Shown: positions 16,881 through 24,752 of the stretch, piece by piece
Layout of the letters: each line of letters begins with the position of its first letter
How positions within the stretch are numbered: the stretch's first letter is position 1
DNA from: Pseudomonas palmensis
Lineage (GTDB): Bacteria > Pseudomonadota > Gammaproteobacteria > Pseudomonadales > Pseudomonadaceae
Direction of reading: 5' to 3'
NCBI RefSeq assembly: GCF_017848315.1
Contig: NZ_JAFKEC010000004.1
Span: 62,001 to 126,000 of the forward strand
DNA: 64,000 nt
Position numbers and translations under genes: made by a program
The notes under the pieces: model-generated
Told to the model about the DNA's origin: nothing
The model's input: only the letters and a program-made list of their open reading frames with translations
Database searches by the model: none

Positions 16881-19120
16881 AGGGTGACCTCTTCGGCCTT
16901 GCGCGCCAGACGTTCAAGCCGATCAATGGTTTGAGCCGCGTTGTCGACCTGATCCTTGAGCACATTGATCCTGCGTTGAATCTCGTCGACGAACGAATCG
17001 GAGATGGTGGAAGGCGCTTTGCGCTCAACATCGTTGATAAACGAACTGATCTTGCTTTTGACCTTGCTGCCCAACGAACCGATGAAGTCATCGGCTGCGT
17101 CCTTGAAGCGTTCAGCTTCGTAGCCCTTGAGCGTGCCGTTGCTTTTCAGGCTCTCGGGCAAAGGAATGCTCAGGTCAAAGTCATCATCTGGAATAGAATC
17201 AATGATTGAGTTAATCGCGAGCTTGATCATTTGCCCATTGGCATCTTGTTCAAGTACCTCACGGATCTTCGGGGTGAGGTTCCGGGCCAGTTCTTCGTTC
17301 AATCCACGGTGAGAGCTCTCCACCTTGGCACCCAGCTCATCTTGGATGTCGTTCATGAACTCGTTGATGGTGGAGATGACTTGGCTACTGATGATCTTGG
17401 CGCGGACGACCGTTTTTTCTGTAGTACCGCCACCCCATAGTTTGCGGGCAATCCAACTTCCAACCCCGTCGTTGTCGACTGTAATGGTTTCACTGAAAGA
17501 GCCTTCCGCGTCTTTAACAGTGGACTGTGTCTCACGGAGCAATTGCGCAGCTATCTTGCGCATGTCGTCACGCAACTTCTGGCGGTAGTCAGCCATGGTG
17601 TATTTGAAGCTGACATCCAGTTCCAGCGAGAGATCCAGTCGCTTCGACTCCAACGAAGCCAGCTGCTCGTCCAGCTGATCCACATTGGCGTTCTTGATCT
17701 GGATGACTTGGTTACGCGCCAAGTTGATGAGCAGCGCCTTGAATGCCTCAAGGTTCTTTTGTTTGCGAACCATTAGGTTGGCGATTTTTTCGCGTGTGAT
17801 CTCAGCTTTCTTCTCACGCACCTGTGCAAGCATGGCGTTGATCGCGTCAATATTCGCCAGGCTGTCCAGGCTGCTCAACGACAGTTCCTGATTATCGCGG
17901 GTGAAGTAATCCGGGTAATCGGTGGACAGGTTGTCCCACGTCACCTGCTCGTTCGAGTCCCAGGTTTCTTGCGAGTTGAAGCGGCGGTTGAGGCTGTGGC
18001 ACAAGCCTGAGCTATGCAGCAGGTTACGGTGCACCGAGCCGATCAGGTTGTCGAACACCGAGCCTACCTCCGGGCTGCTCAGCTTGAGGTCTGTCAGGGT
18101 GCTCTGCGCCCGCGCCGACAGTTGGGTGCGGATGGCTTCCACTGCATCGCTCAAGCGCGCGCGCTTTTCGCTGCCGTACAGCTGTGTGTCGATCTGGCTG
18201 GCAACCAGTACCAGTTCCTGAATGCCTTCCTTTTGGGTAATACGCCCCATCACCTCAAGGTCTTGCTCATTGAGGAACTGGCCGGCCGGGCTGACGATGA
18301 ACACCACGTCGCAGGTTTTCAGCAGTTCGACCGTGCGCTCTTCGCGCGACTGGACCGGATCGTTCATGCCGGGGGTATCGATTATGCAGATATCGCGCAG
18401 CGCCTCGAGCGGCATGGCGACATGAACCGTCTTGGTGAACGGCATGTACGTGCCGTCGGCACCTACATAGTTGTGCAAACGAGCCGCCAGCTCTTTCGGG
18501 TTACCTGCCTGAATCTCGCTGTGCAAGTGCAGAGTGGCCGCATCGAGACCAGACCTCTTCATACGCTGGTACTGGTCGTATGCCGCGAACAAGCCTTCTT
18601 CGCGTTGCAGTTCACTCATGGCTTTTTTATCGGCCATGAGCGTCAGCTGCGCCATATCGAGGGGCGCGTCATTGGCCTGGGCGTTACGGCGCTTCACCAG
18701 CTCTTCCAGGCATTCGCGCTTGCGCGCGGCCAGCCGTTGCTCGAACTGGTCCGACTTGAAGCGGATCGCGGCGATATCCGTTTCGCTGTAGAACTCGACT
18801 TTGGCCTGGAACACTTCGCCCCAGGTGATGGTGGTCAACGCAGCAGTCATGGGCGTTGCGGCTTTGGGTAGGATCGGCTCGCCATCAAAGATCAACGCAT
18901 TGAGCAGTGACGACTTTCCAGCTTTCACGCGACCGACAATACCGATGTTCATCAGCCGGTTCTGGTCTTGCAGAGTCTGGCATGCTTGCGCGAGCTGTTG
19001 CGGTTGGTCGATGCCGTTTAGCCGCTTGAATTGCTCGATTTCGCGCTCAAACAGGTCCTGGTTACTTGCGGCCAGTGTGTGCAAGTTTTCGCTAAAAGCG
19101 ACGAGTGATTGGTAATCCAT
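16877..19120 (-). CDS. Dynamin-like GTPase, second of three
   Basis: The GTPase domain is close to the N-terminus: G1 GRVKAGKSSLLNAL at residues 63-76, a G2 threonine in AATPMTAALTTI, G3 CIIDTPGMNDP near 247, and a G4-like VASQID near 290. The remaining 400 residues are long helices with coiled-coil character, ending ERKAPSTISDSFVDEIQRR and a leucine-rich heptad. Length is 747 residues. The canonical NKxD is replaced by SQID, as in several bacterial members. It is 13 bases downstream of the third dynamin gene and overlaps the next one by four bases. Having different GTPases encoded together fits known heteromeric bacterial dynamin pairs. Confidence 0.8.
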   Translation of the reverse strand: MDYQSLVAFSENLHTLAASNQDLFEREIEQFKRLNGIDQPQQLAQACQTLQDQNRLMNIGIVGRVKAGKSSLLNALIFDGEPILPKAATPMTAALTTITWGEVFQAKVEFYSETDIAAIRFKSDQFEQRLAARKRECLEELVKRRNAQANDAPLDMAQLTLMADKKAMSELQREEGLFAAYDQYQRMKRSGLDAATLHLHSEIQAGNPKELAARLHNYVGADGTYMPFTKTVHVAMPLEALRDICIIDTPGMNDPVQSREERTVELLKTCDVVFIVSPAGQFLNEQDLEVMGRITQKEGIQELVLVASQIDTQLYGSEKRARLSDAVEAIRTQLSARAQSTLTDLKLSSPEVGSVFDNLIGSVHRNLLHSSGLCHSLNRRFNSQETWDSNEQVTWDNLSTDYPDYFTRDNQELSLSSLDSLANIDAINAMLAQVREKKAEITREKIANLMVRKQKNLEAFKALLINLARNQVIQIKNANVDQLDEQLASLESKRLDLSLELDVSFKYTMADYRQKLRDDMRKIAAQLLRETQSTVKDAEGSFSETITVDNDGVGSWIARKLWGGGTTEKTVVRAKIISSQVISTINEFMNDIQDELGAKVESSHRGLNEELARNLTPKIREVLEQDANGQMIKLAINSIIDSIPDDDFDLSIPLPESLKSNGTLKGYEAERFKDAADDFIGSLGSKVKSKISSFINDVERKAPSTISDSFVDEIQRRINVLKDQVDNAAQTIDRLERLARKAEEVTL

Positions 19121-19133
19121 TAGGTCGTCCGCC

Positions 19134-20840
19134 TTACTTGTAGAGGTGTTCGTTTGCAGCGGCTTTTACTGCGTTAGCAAGGTTTTCCAGAACAGCGGTC
19201 TTTTCGCTGATCTGAGCTTCAAGCTGCAGGCTTTCTTGTGCGATTGAGTCGATTACGTGTTTTTGCTTGTTGATCTGCTCTTCGAAGCCGTCGCTGATCT
19301 TCTTCAGCATGGCGTTGAGCTGTTCGTCGATAATTGCCGGAATCTTTCCGCGCAGTTCCGCCTTGATGTTGGGGAATACTTCGCCGGTCAGTTTCTGGCG
19401 AAACGTCTCGCGCTCGTTACCGCCGCCTTTAAACATCTTGAGGATTTCGGGCAGGAAAATGATCACCAGCTCTACCAGTGGATTGACCACGGTGGTGGTG
19501 ACGGCGAGCACGGTTGAAAGGCTGCGATAGAGCATGACGCCGCTTTTTTTGTCGTCCTCGGCCCGGTTGCTCAGGCGTGTAGACCAGTCGCTGAGCATTT
19601 CCGTGGTGCGTTCCAGCGAGAACTTGACCTTGTTGGAAAGCTCTTCGCTCCAGTTACCACTGATGTCCAGCACAGACATCTGGCTGCTGGTGGCACTCAG
19701 GTTACTGGCAATCCGGTCGACCATGCTGGTGGAGATGTCCTGCACTTCAGATTTGATCGTGCTGGCCAGGCTGCTGCGGATGATGTCGGAGAGGGCATTC
19801 GACAGGGCGCTCGAGTTCTTGCTGCTGCCCAGCGTGACCAGTTCGTCCAGGGAATCATTCAGCGCGTTGTCCAGACCGCGCAGGCTACGGTCGAGCATTT
19901 TCCCCGAGTAGCGATCCTTCAGGTCCGACTCCACATCCTTGCGTTGCTCCAGCAGCTTGACCAAGGCCTGTTCGAGTGCGCGCGCGGTTTGCTCGCTCTC
20001 GGTCTTGTCCTTTTTCAGCATGCTCAGCGCTAGGTTGATCTGCGCCAGCAATTCAAAGTTCTGATCCTTGAGGATGTCGATGAACAGACGCGAGAACAGC
20101 GCGTCGGGCTGCAAGGCGGTCAACGCACGCGTTAGTTCTTCGCCGCCCCGGTTGCCGAGCGTAATGCTGCGGCAATGCTCGCCGAAATACACCCCGAGCT
20201 GGTCGTCAATGTAAGCCTGCACGTCTTCCACTTGGTCGGCGGCGCGCAGATTACATTTACTTAGTAGGAACGTGAAGTCCGTGTTATAGGTTTTCAGCTC
20301 GTCGAGTTTGCGCAGCATCGATTGCGTAATGTTGCCGTCCTCGATGCTGGTCAGCACCACAAAATGCACACCGCGCGGCAGGTAGTAAGCAATCGCCTTG
20401 TTGTGGTTTTCCAGCGATGAGCCAAACCCGGGCATGTCGACCAGTACCAGAGGCGCAATGGCTTTCAACGCCTCGCTGTCGAGGTACAGGCGCAAATGTG
20501 AAAACTCGCTGGAGCGACGATTGATTGAGCTCAACGCTTCGACAGGCAAGCGTTCCTGCACACCATCGGGCTTGATCGCCAGCAGATAGGGCTCGGAGGA
20601 ATAACGCAGTTCGGTCGCCAGTTCAGTTTCCGGCGCAATCCCAACCGGCAATATGTCCTTGCCCATCAGCGCGTTCAAAAGTGAGCTCTTACCGGCGCTG
20701 AAGGCCCCGATTACGGGAACTACAAGCTCGGTCTCCATTACTTTGGGGAGCAGTGACTGATCGAATGAAAACGCTTGGCCGTTGAGCAGCGCCTGCATTT
20801 TCTTCAAGTAGGTGGCGAACGCTTTCTGGCTGTCGAGCAT
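19134..20840 (-). CDS. Dynamin-like GTPase with membrane segment, first of three
   Basis: The 568-residue protein has G1 GAFSAGKSSLLNAL at residues 45-58, a G2 threonine in APETELATEL, G3 LVDMPGFGSS near residue 133 and a G4-like LLSKCNLR near 190. Helical stalk sequence follows, and around residues 435-470 a strongly hydrophobic stretch (STVLAVTTTVVNPLVELVIIFLPEIL) that could insert in or cross the membrane, in the place of a dynamin paddle. It is the first gene of the three-gene operon; the ATG at 20840 lies close to GGATTAT with only a weak ribosome site. The likely role is membrane binding with the two soluble partners. Confidence 0.8.
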   Translation of the reverse strand: MLDSQKAFATYLKKMQALLNGQAFSFDQSLLPKVMETELVVPVIGAFSAGKSSLLNALMGKDILPVGIAPETELATELRYSSEPYLLAIKPDGVQERLPVEALSSINRRSSEFSHLRLYLDSEALKAIAPLVLVDMPGFGSSLENHNKAIAYYLPRGVHFVVLTSIEDGNITQSMLRKLDELKTYNTDFTFLLSKCNLRAADQVEDVQAYIDDQLGVYFGEHCRSITLGNRGGEELTRALTALQPDALFSRLFIDILKDQNFELLAQINLALSMLKKDKTESEQTARALEQALVKLLEQRKDVESDLKDRYSGKMLDRSLRGLDNALNDSLDELVTLGSSKNSSALSNALSDIIRSSLASTIKSEVQDISTSMVDRIASNLSATSSQMSVLDISGNWSEELSNKVKFSLERTTEMLSDWSTRLSNRAEDDKKSGVMLYRSLSTVLAVTTTVVNPLVELVIIFLPEILKMFKGGGNERETFRQKLTGEVFPNIKAELRGKIPAIIDEQLNAMLKKISDGFEEQINKQKHVIDSIAQESLQLEAQISEKTAVLENLANAVKAAANEHLYK

Positions 20841-21496
20841 GGTGATAATCCTTTAAGTGTTGAGGGGCTGCGCGAAGCCTCGGCATAGAGGGCACTGAGG
20901 CTTAAGCGTTGGGATATTCAGGGTACTGTTGGTTTTTAATTCGTCGTGCGAGAAGGGCTCCGGCCCGCCGTTCACCAGGTCAGCGCGTCACTGCTTAGCG
21001 TCGGTCCAAAAGCATTGAGTGCAATTGAAGGCGTGGGGCAAAGGCATGAACACGTCCTTGTTTATAGGGTATTGATCGCGCATGTCCTGTAACTGACGTC
21101 ATATCGCTTCCCGGATGAGATGGCGTTGGGTAAATCCTATAGATCGGCGCGATGTGATTTGCCTGCATGATGGCACTTTGATTCGGTATCGTAAACTGTC
21201 AACAAAACGCCCATATTCCGACGATTTCTTCAGCGGAAAGACGCATTCTCAAGCCCTTGTGCGGAGGTGCATGCCTGAAAGTTTTACCTGTGTATTTAAC
21301 CAGTATTTAGGCGTTATTCGTTTTACAGCTAGCGGGGTGGGGGAGAACGAAAGCAGGCCAAGTTTTTTGCTCGACAGTGAGCGTGTGGCGCTGCAATTAT
21401 TTTTTTGGTGATGTCTTATTGATATTGTGCCGGTCGCGTTTTGGGTGGTGGGCCTCGCTTGGTTATCCCGCGAGCTGACAGGAGCAGCAATTAATT
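20841..21496. other. Intergenic stretch without a supported gene
   Basis: About 650 bases separate the dynamin operon from the next gene. It must hold the dynamin promoter. One frame at 21115-21411 (+) stays open for 98 codons, but its product has no recognisable pattern, mixed composition and no ribosome site, so I do not call it. The DNA becomes AT-richer toward 21400. Confidence 0.5.
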
Positions 21497-21835
21497 GTGG
21501 TTGTTATTGGTCTCGTCATCGCATTGATCGGCTTTGCGATAATGTCCCGTCCTTTCAAGATTGGTTTCGGCCTCTATTTGGCCTTCCTGGCTTACTACAT
21601 CTACCTGTATGGCGGTAAAGGGGGGGTTGGAAGAGGCGTCCACTGCATTTTCACTCGTGTCTGGGGCGGTAGCCCTGCTAGTGCGCCAGTTGCAGGTGAG
21701 GAAGAGCTCGAGTACAGCGAGGCGTTTGCTGCGATGATTCTAGAGCAAGAGGAAAGTGGCTTTCAGAAAATGGATGCTGACGACTTGCTCGCGTTACTCG
21801 AGCGCAAGCTCAGCGAGACTAGGAGCGGGAGATAA
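21497..21835 (+). CDS. Small membrane protein, 112 residues
   Basis: The N-terminus holds two closely spaced hydrophobic segments (VVIGLVIALIGFAIM and GFGLYLAFLAYYIYLY), then a polar, acidic C-terminal tail (EEELEYSEAFAAMILEQEESG.QKMDADDLLALLERKL). It probably sits in the inner membrane with the tail in the cytoplasm. The GTG start is weakly supported: AGGAG lies 12 bases upstream, and an ATT three bases earlier would have better spacing. It stands alone on the plus strand between the dynamin operon and the hydrolase gene. I do not recognise the family. Confidence 0.5.
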   Translation: MVVIGLVIALIGFAIMSRPFKIGFGLYLAFLAYYIYLYGGKGGVGRGVHCIFTRVWGGSPASAPVAGEEELEYSEAFAAMILEQEESGFQKMDADDLLALLERKLSETRSGR

Positions 21836-21918
21836 GCTGCGCTCGCGGCAAGGGCGAGATCAGGTTCGATCTCCCGTGCCTGGCCAGCGGCATGGCTGGT
21901 CAGGCATTTTGCAGAGTG

Positions 21919-23460
21919 CTAACGCAGCCCTTCGTTGTTCAGTTGCAAGCGCGCATAGAACAGAATTGCGACCGCTGGAATCAACGCAGAGTAGCCGGGT
22001 TTGACCGCGCTTTTCAGGTTGGTGACTGCGGCCTTGATGCGTTCGGTCGAGATCAGCCCGGTCAGCGACGGAAGCATTGATATTGAGGCCAGTGCCAATC
22101 CATTGCTCTCGCTCGACAATGCCGAGCTGCTGTTTCGATACACAGGCGCCGGTGGCTCCGGAGTCGAGAAATAGGAGGTAATGGTCAGGCTGGCGGCCAG
22201 GCTATCGACCTGTTCGAAGTAGCCTTTCTCTGTCATGGCCGCCATATGCTCAGTAATCTCCTGTCGCGAAGCAAGCACATGAGCCTCACCGAACGAAGAG
22301 CGGAAACACGTGCTGATCAGTAGCGCTTCCATCTCCACCACCTGCGCACAGTTGTGTAACTCGCTCAGCAGATCGTAATGCTCCGCCAGCATCAACAGAA
22401 TCTGCACATACTTCAGGCCCCGGCCGCGTGCCACGTTGACCAGGCAGTGCCCGCCCAGAAGTTGGAATTCCTTGCTCAGCAGGTAGAGCGAATGATCGGT
22501 TTCCAGCGTCGTCCAGCTGCTGCTACGCAAGTGCTTGGCGAATTGGCCGCGGATGCGGTCGCTGGTCAGTTCGAGCAGGTCGTACAGAAAGTGGTCGGTT
22601 ACCACAGGATCGGGGTTCTTGATGATGGGGTGGGGCTGAAGAGAAACGGGTAGGCCACTTTGGTAACTGTGGAAACCTGATTCTCTCAGTACCTGCTCCA
22701 GTCGCGGCCAATAGTCCGTGTGGCCGAAAGATTCCATGCGCACATTTTTGCAGTTGGCAACTGGTTGGCGGCCGGCGCTGTTTTCCCCGATATTCAACCG
22801 CAGAATGTCATCATCTTTTGAGTAAGCGTTGTACAGCTTGCAGTTGGTGCGCTTGCGGATGGCACGCGCCTCATTGCCCGACAGTTCGGTAGCTGCGGCC
22901 ATCAACAGCACGTCGCCGATTTCGAGGTCGTGATTGGCGGGCTTGTGCAGCATGTCGAGCAGCGCACTGACGACGACCCGTCCGCCAAGTGAATGCCCGA
23001 CCAGGTTGATCTTCGACACGTAAGGATGAAATTCGAGGAGGTAGCGCTCGAGTTGTGACAGCAGTGTCTTGCCCATGGCGGTTGCGCGTTTGCGACTGCT
23101 GTTGAAGTGCACGGCGCGGTCGACCACTGCAGCCGCAGCGCCCGCTAAGACATTGACCCGGGTGATCGCCGACACTCCGCCGCTGGACAACGCATCGAAC
23201 TGACTCCAGTGACCCGACGGCCAGAAAGCAAAGATGTTGACGCAGTTGTGCAGGGACGAAGGGATGCACTTTCGCAGCGCGCACCGGTCTTCCATGTCGT
23301 GGCCGGCGGAGTAGCCATGGATGAAGACGTTTGCGACCTCTCCTGAACGGTGAGGGAGGCTCAGGAATTTGAATGTATGGCTCACGTGACGGGGTATCCG
23401 AGACTGTAAGGTGCGACGTTGATCAAAAATAGCTCGCAATGCCGCTACGAGCATCCTCAT
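21919..23460 (-). CDS. Alpha/beta-hydrolase (lipase-like) with C-terminal membrane anchor
   Basis: Near residue 45 comes VFIHGYSAGHDMEDR (oxyanion HG strand), and later KINLVGHSLGGRVVVSALLDM with the nucleophile serine in GHSLGG, the classic alpha/beta-hydrolase elbow. An acid and a histidine (MESFGHTDYW) follow at suitable distance. This matches DUF900/DUF726-like lipases. The C-terminal 60 residues hold a hydrophobic run (YSALIPAVAILFYARLQ) that may anchor it in the membrane. I set the start at the ATG 23460 (MRMLVAALRAIF); the frame is open to 23550, but those residues look non-coding. It lies downstream of the C39-like gene on the same strand. A lipase that attacks membranes would suit a defence effector; that is inference. 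Confidence 0.7.
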   Translation of the reverse strand: MRMLVAALRAIFDQRRTLQSRIPRHVSHTFKFLSLPHRSGEVANVFIHGYSAGHDMEDRCALRKCIPSSLHNCVNIFAFWPSGHWSQFDALSSGGVSAITRVNVLAGAAAAVVDRAVHFNSSRKRATAMGKTLLSQLERYLLEFHPYVSKINLVGHSLGGRVVVSALLDMLHKPANHDLEIGDVLLMAAATELSGNEARAIRKRTNCKLYNAYSKDDDILRLNIGENSAGRQPVANCKNVRMESFGHTDYWPRLEQVLRESGFHSYQSGLPVSLQPHPIIKNPDPVVTDHFLYDLLELTSDRIRGQFAKHLRSSSWTTLETDHSLYLLSKEFQLLGGHCLVNVARGRGLKYVQILLMLAEHYDLLSELHNCAQVVEMEALLISTCFRSSFGEAHVLASRQEITEHMAAMTEKGYFEQVDSLAASLTITSYFSTPEPPAPVYRNSSSALSSESNGLALASISMLPSLTGLISTERIKAAVTNLKSAVKPGYSALIPAVAILFYARLQLNNEGLR

Positions 23461-23562
23461 CCTCGACGGTCGCCAGTTGGTAGGGGCTTTCTGGTATGAG
23501 CTCGGGGGTACTCTTTTAGCGCAAGCGCTGTCGTTTACACTGGATAACAAGCATCGCCGCGC

Positions 23563-24237
23563 TTATCGCTTGCCGATACCCAGGCCATTGGTAATCCGGC
23601 ATTTCGTAGGCTCGAGACCACCCCAATGGTTGGACGGATAACGACCGGCGTTCACTACCGTACCTTCCGTCGTTTGGACTTCTAGCACGGCATTCCAAAG
23701 CGACACTCTGGGCGCTTCCAAGAAGGGGTCTAGACACAAAAAGTGAGTCACTATGGTTTTGGCCCGACCTTCCGGACCGTCAATCACCTGACTCTGATAG
23801 CCGACCACCAATAGCCAATGACCCTCGCCGCCTGGCCAGTCCACGCCGACAATCGTTGAGTACCCAGCGGTTACCGCTGCGACCAAATCAGTGACAAGTG
23901 AACGGGTAGTGCCGTTGAATTTCTTCAGGCTGAGCTGGTTACGAAAGCAATCCAGTAACCAATCCAGGTCGTACTCGTCGGTGCCGTTATTGATTAGCCC
24001 ACCGAACTCAATCAACCGGTTATAAAATTTTCCCAATCGGGTTCGACCATCGTGCAACCCCATGTAACTCGCTTCAAAGCGGGTAACAATGCCATTGGCT
24101 ACCAGTGCCATCATCAAGCTATAGGGGCCACAGGCCCCGTCGAGATCCCCCTGGCGGAAGTGCACCGCCTCGCCGGCTTCGTTCACCGGTCCAGATCGCG
24201 AAAGGGAAAGCTGGGGCATTACATTCATTACGTTCAA
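23563..24237 (-). CDS. C39-like papain-fold cysteine peptidase
   Basis: The 224-residue protein has the three-part pattern of C39-type papain-fold peptidases: a catalytic-cysteine helix (FRQGDLDGACGPYSLMMAL, residues about 28-46), a histidine strand (GEGHWLLVVGYQSQVIDG, about 140-157) and an acidic LDP segment (FLCLDPF, about 176). No signal peptide is seen, so it acts inside the cell. It precedes the lipase-like gene on the same strand. Papain-fold proteases adjacent to membrane-active proteins occur in several toxin and defence loci, but the substrate here is unknown. The ATG at 24237 lacks a good ribosome site; MPQLSLS at 24219 is an alternative. Confidence 0.65.
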   Translation of the reverse strand: MNVMNVMPQLSLSRSGPVNEAGEAVHFRQGDLDGACGPYSLMMALVANGIVTRFEASYMGLHDGRTRLGKFYNRLIEFGGLINNGTDEYDLDWLLDCFRNQLSLKKFNGTTRSLVTDLVAAVTAGYSTIVGVDWPGGEGHWLLVVGYQSQVIDGPEGRAKTIVTHFLCLDPFLEAPRVSLWNAVLEVQTTEGTVVNAGRYPSNHWGGLEPTKCRITNGLGIGKR

Positions 24238-24752
24238 GGGGGAGCGTCCGATGCAAAGGCGAGCGGTAGAAGCGGTACCGCGACTCGCAAAAGGGAAAAC
24301 GATAGCAGTTGATGATGGCTAATCGCCTTGCGTCTGTCGAGTATCAGTTATGATCAATTGCATTCCAAAAGGCTATCACCCTTGCTGCATTTTTACCCCA
24401 ATCTAGGATGGTGCGCGAACCAATATGCCAACCATGTGGATGATTCGAGGTGACGGAGGCCGTCTTTACGACCATCCCTTTCAAGGTCCTTTCGTTTTGG
24501 CATCCTTGATGACCCTATCTGTTGAAACCCCGCCCGTTCCAATAAGCGCAAAGCTGGTAAAGTGCCACCCGCCAGATAGACGTGGTGGCGTCCTCGACGG
24601 ACGTTATCACTGCTGAAAATGCATCGGCTCATGCCGCGACTGAGCGGTAATGAATTGATCAGCGGAGTGCCGATCTGTCTGGGTTTATTAGGCGATCGAT
24701 TTATCTTAATGCAGTTTTCTGTGTACCTAGTGCCCTGACAAGGATTGCACCA
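24238..24752. other. Intergenic stretch, possible gene scrap
   Basis: This 515-base gap separates the divergent C39-like and SNF2 helicase genes and should contain both promoters. On the minus strand at about 24393-24590 the translation has a stretch (HHVYLAGGTLPALRLLERAGFQ) reminiscent of the end of a GNAT acetyltransferase. It lacks the acetyl-CoA loop and a start, so it is at most a relic. Confidence 0.35.

Noticed and set aside
21115..21411. 98-codon plus-strand frame
   Set aside because: No ribosome site, no domain-like pattern and mixed composition; open frames of this length arise by chance here.
24393..24630. GNAT-like fragment on the minus strand
   Set aside because: Only about 25 residues recall an acetyltransferase; the acetyl-CoA loop and start are missing.
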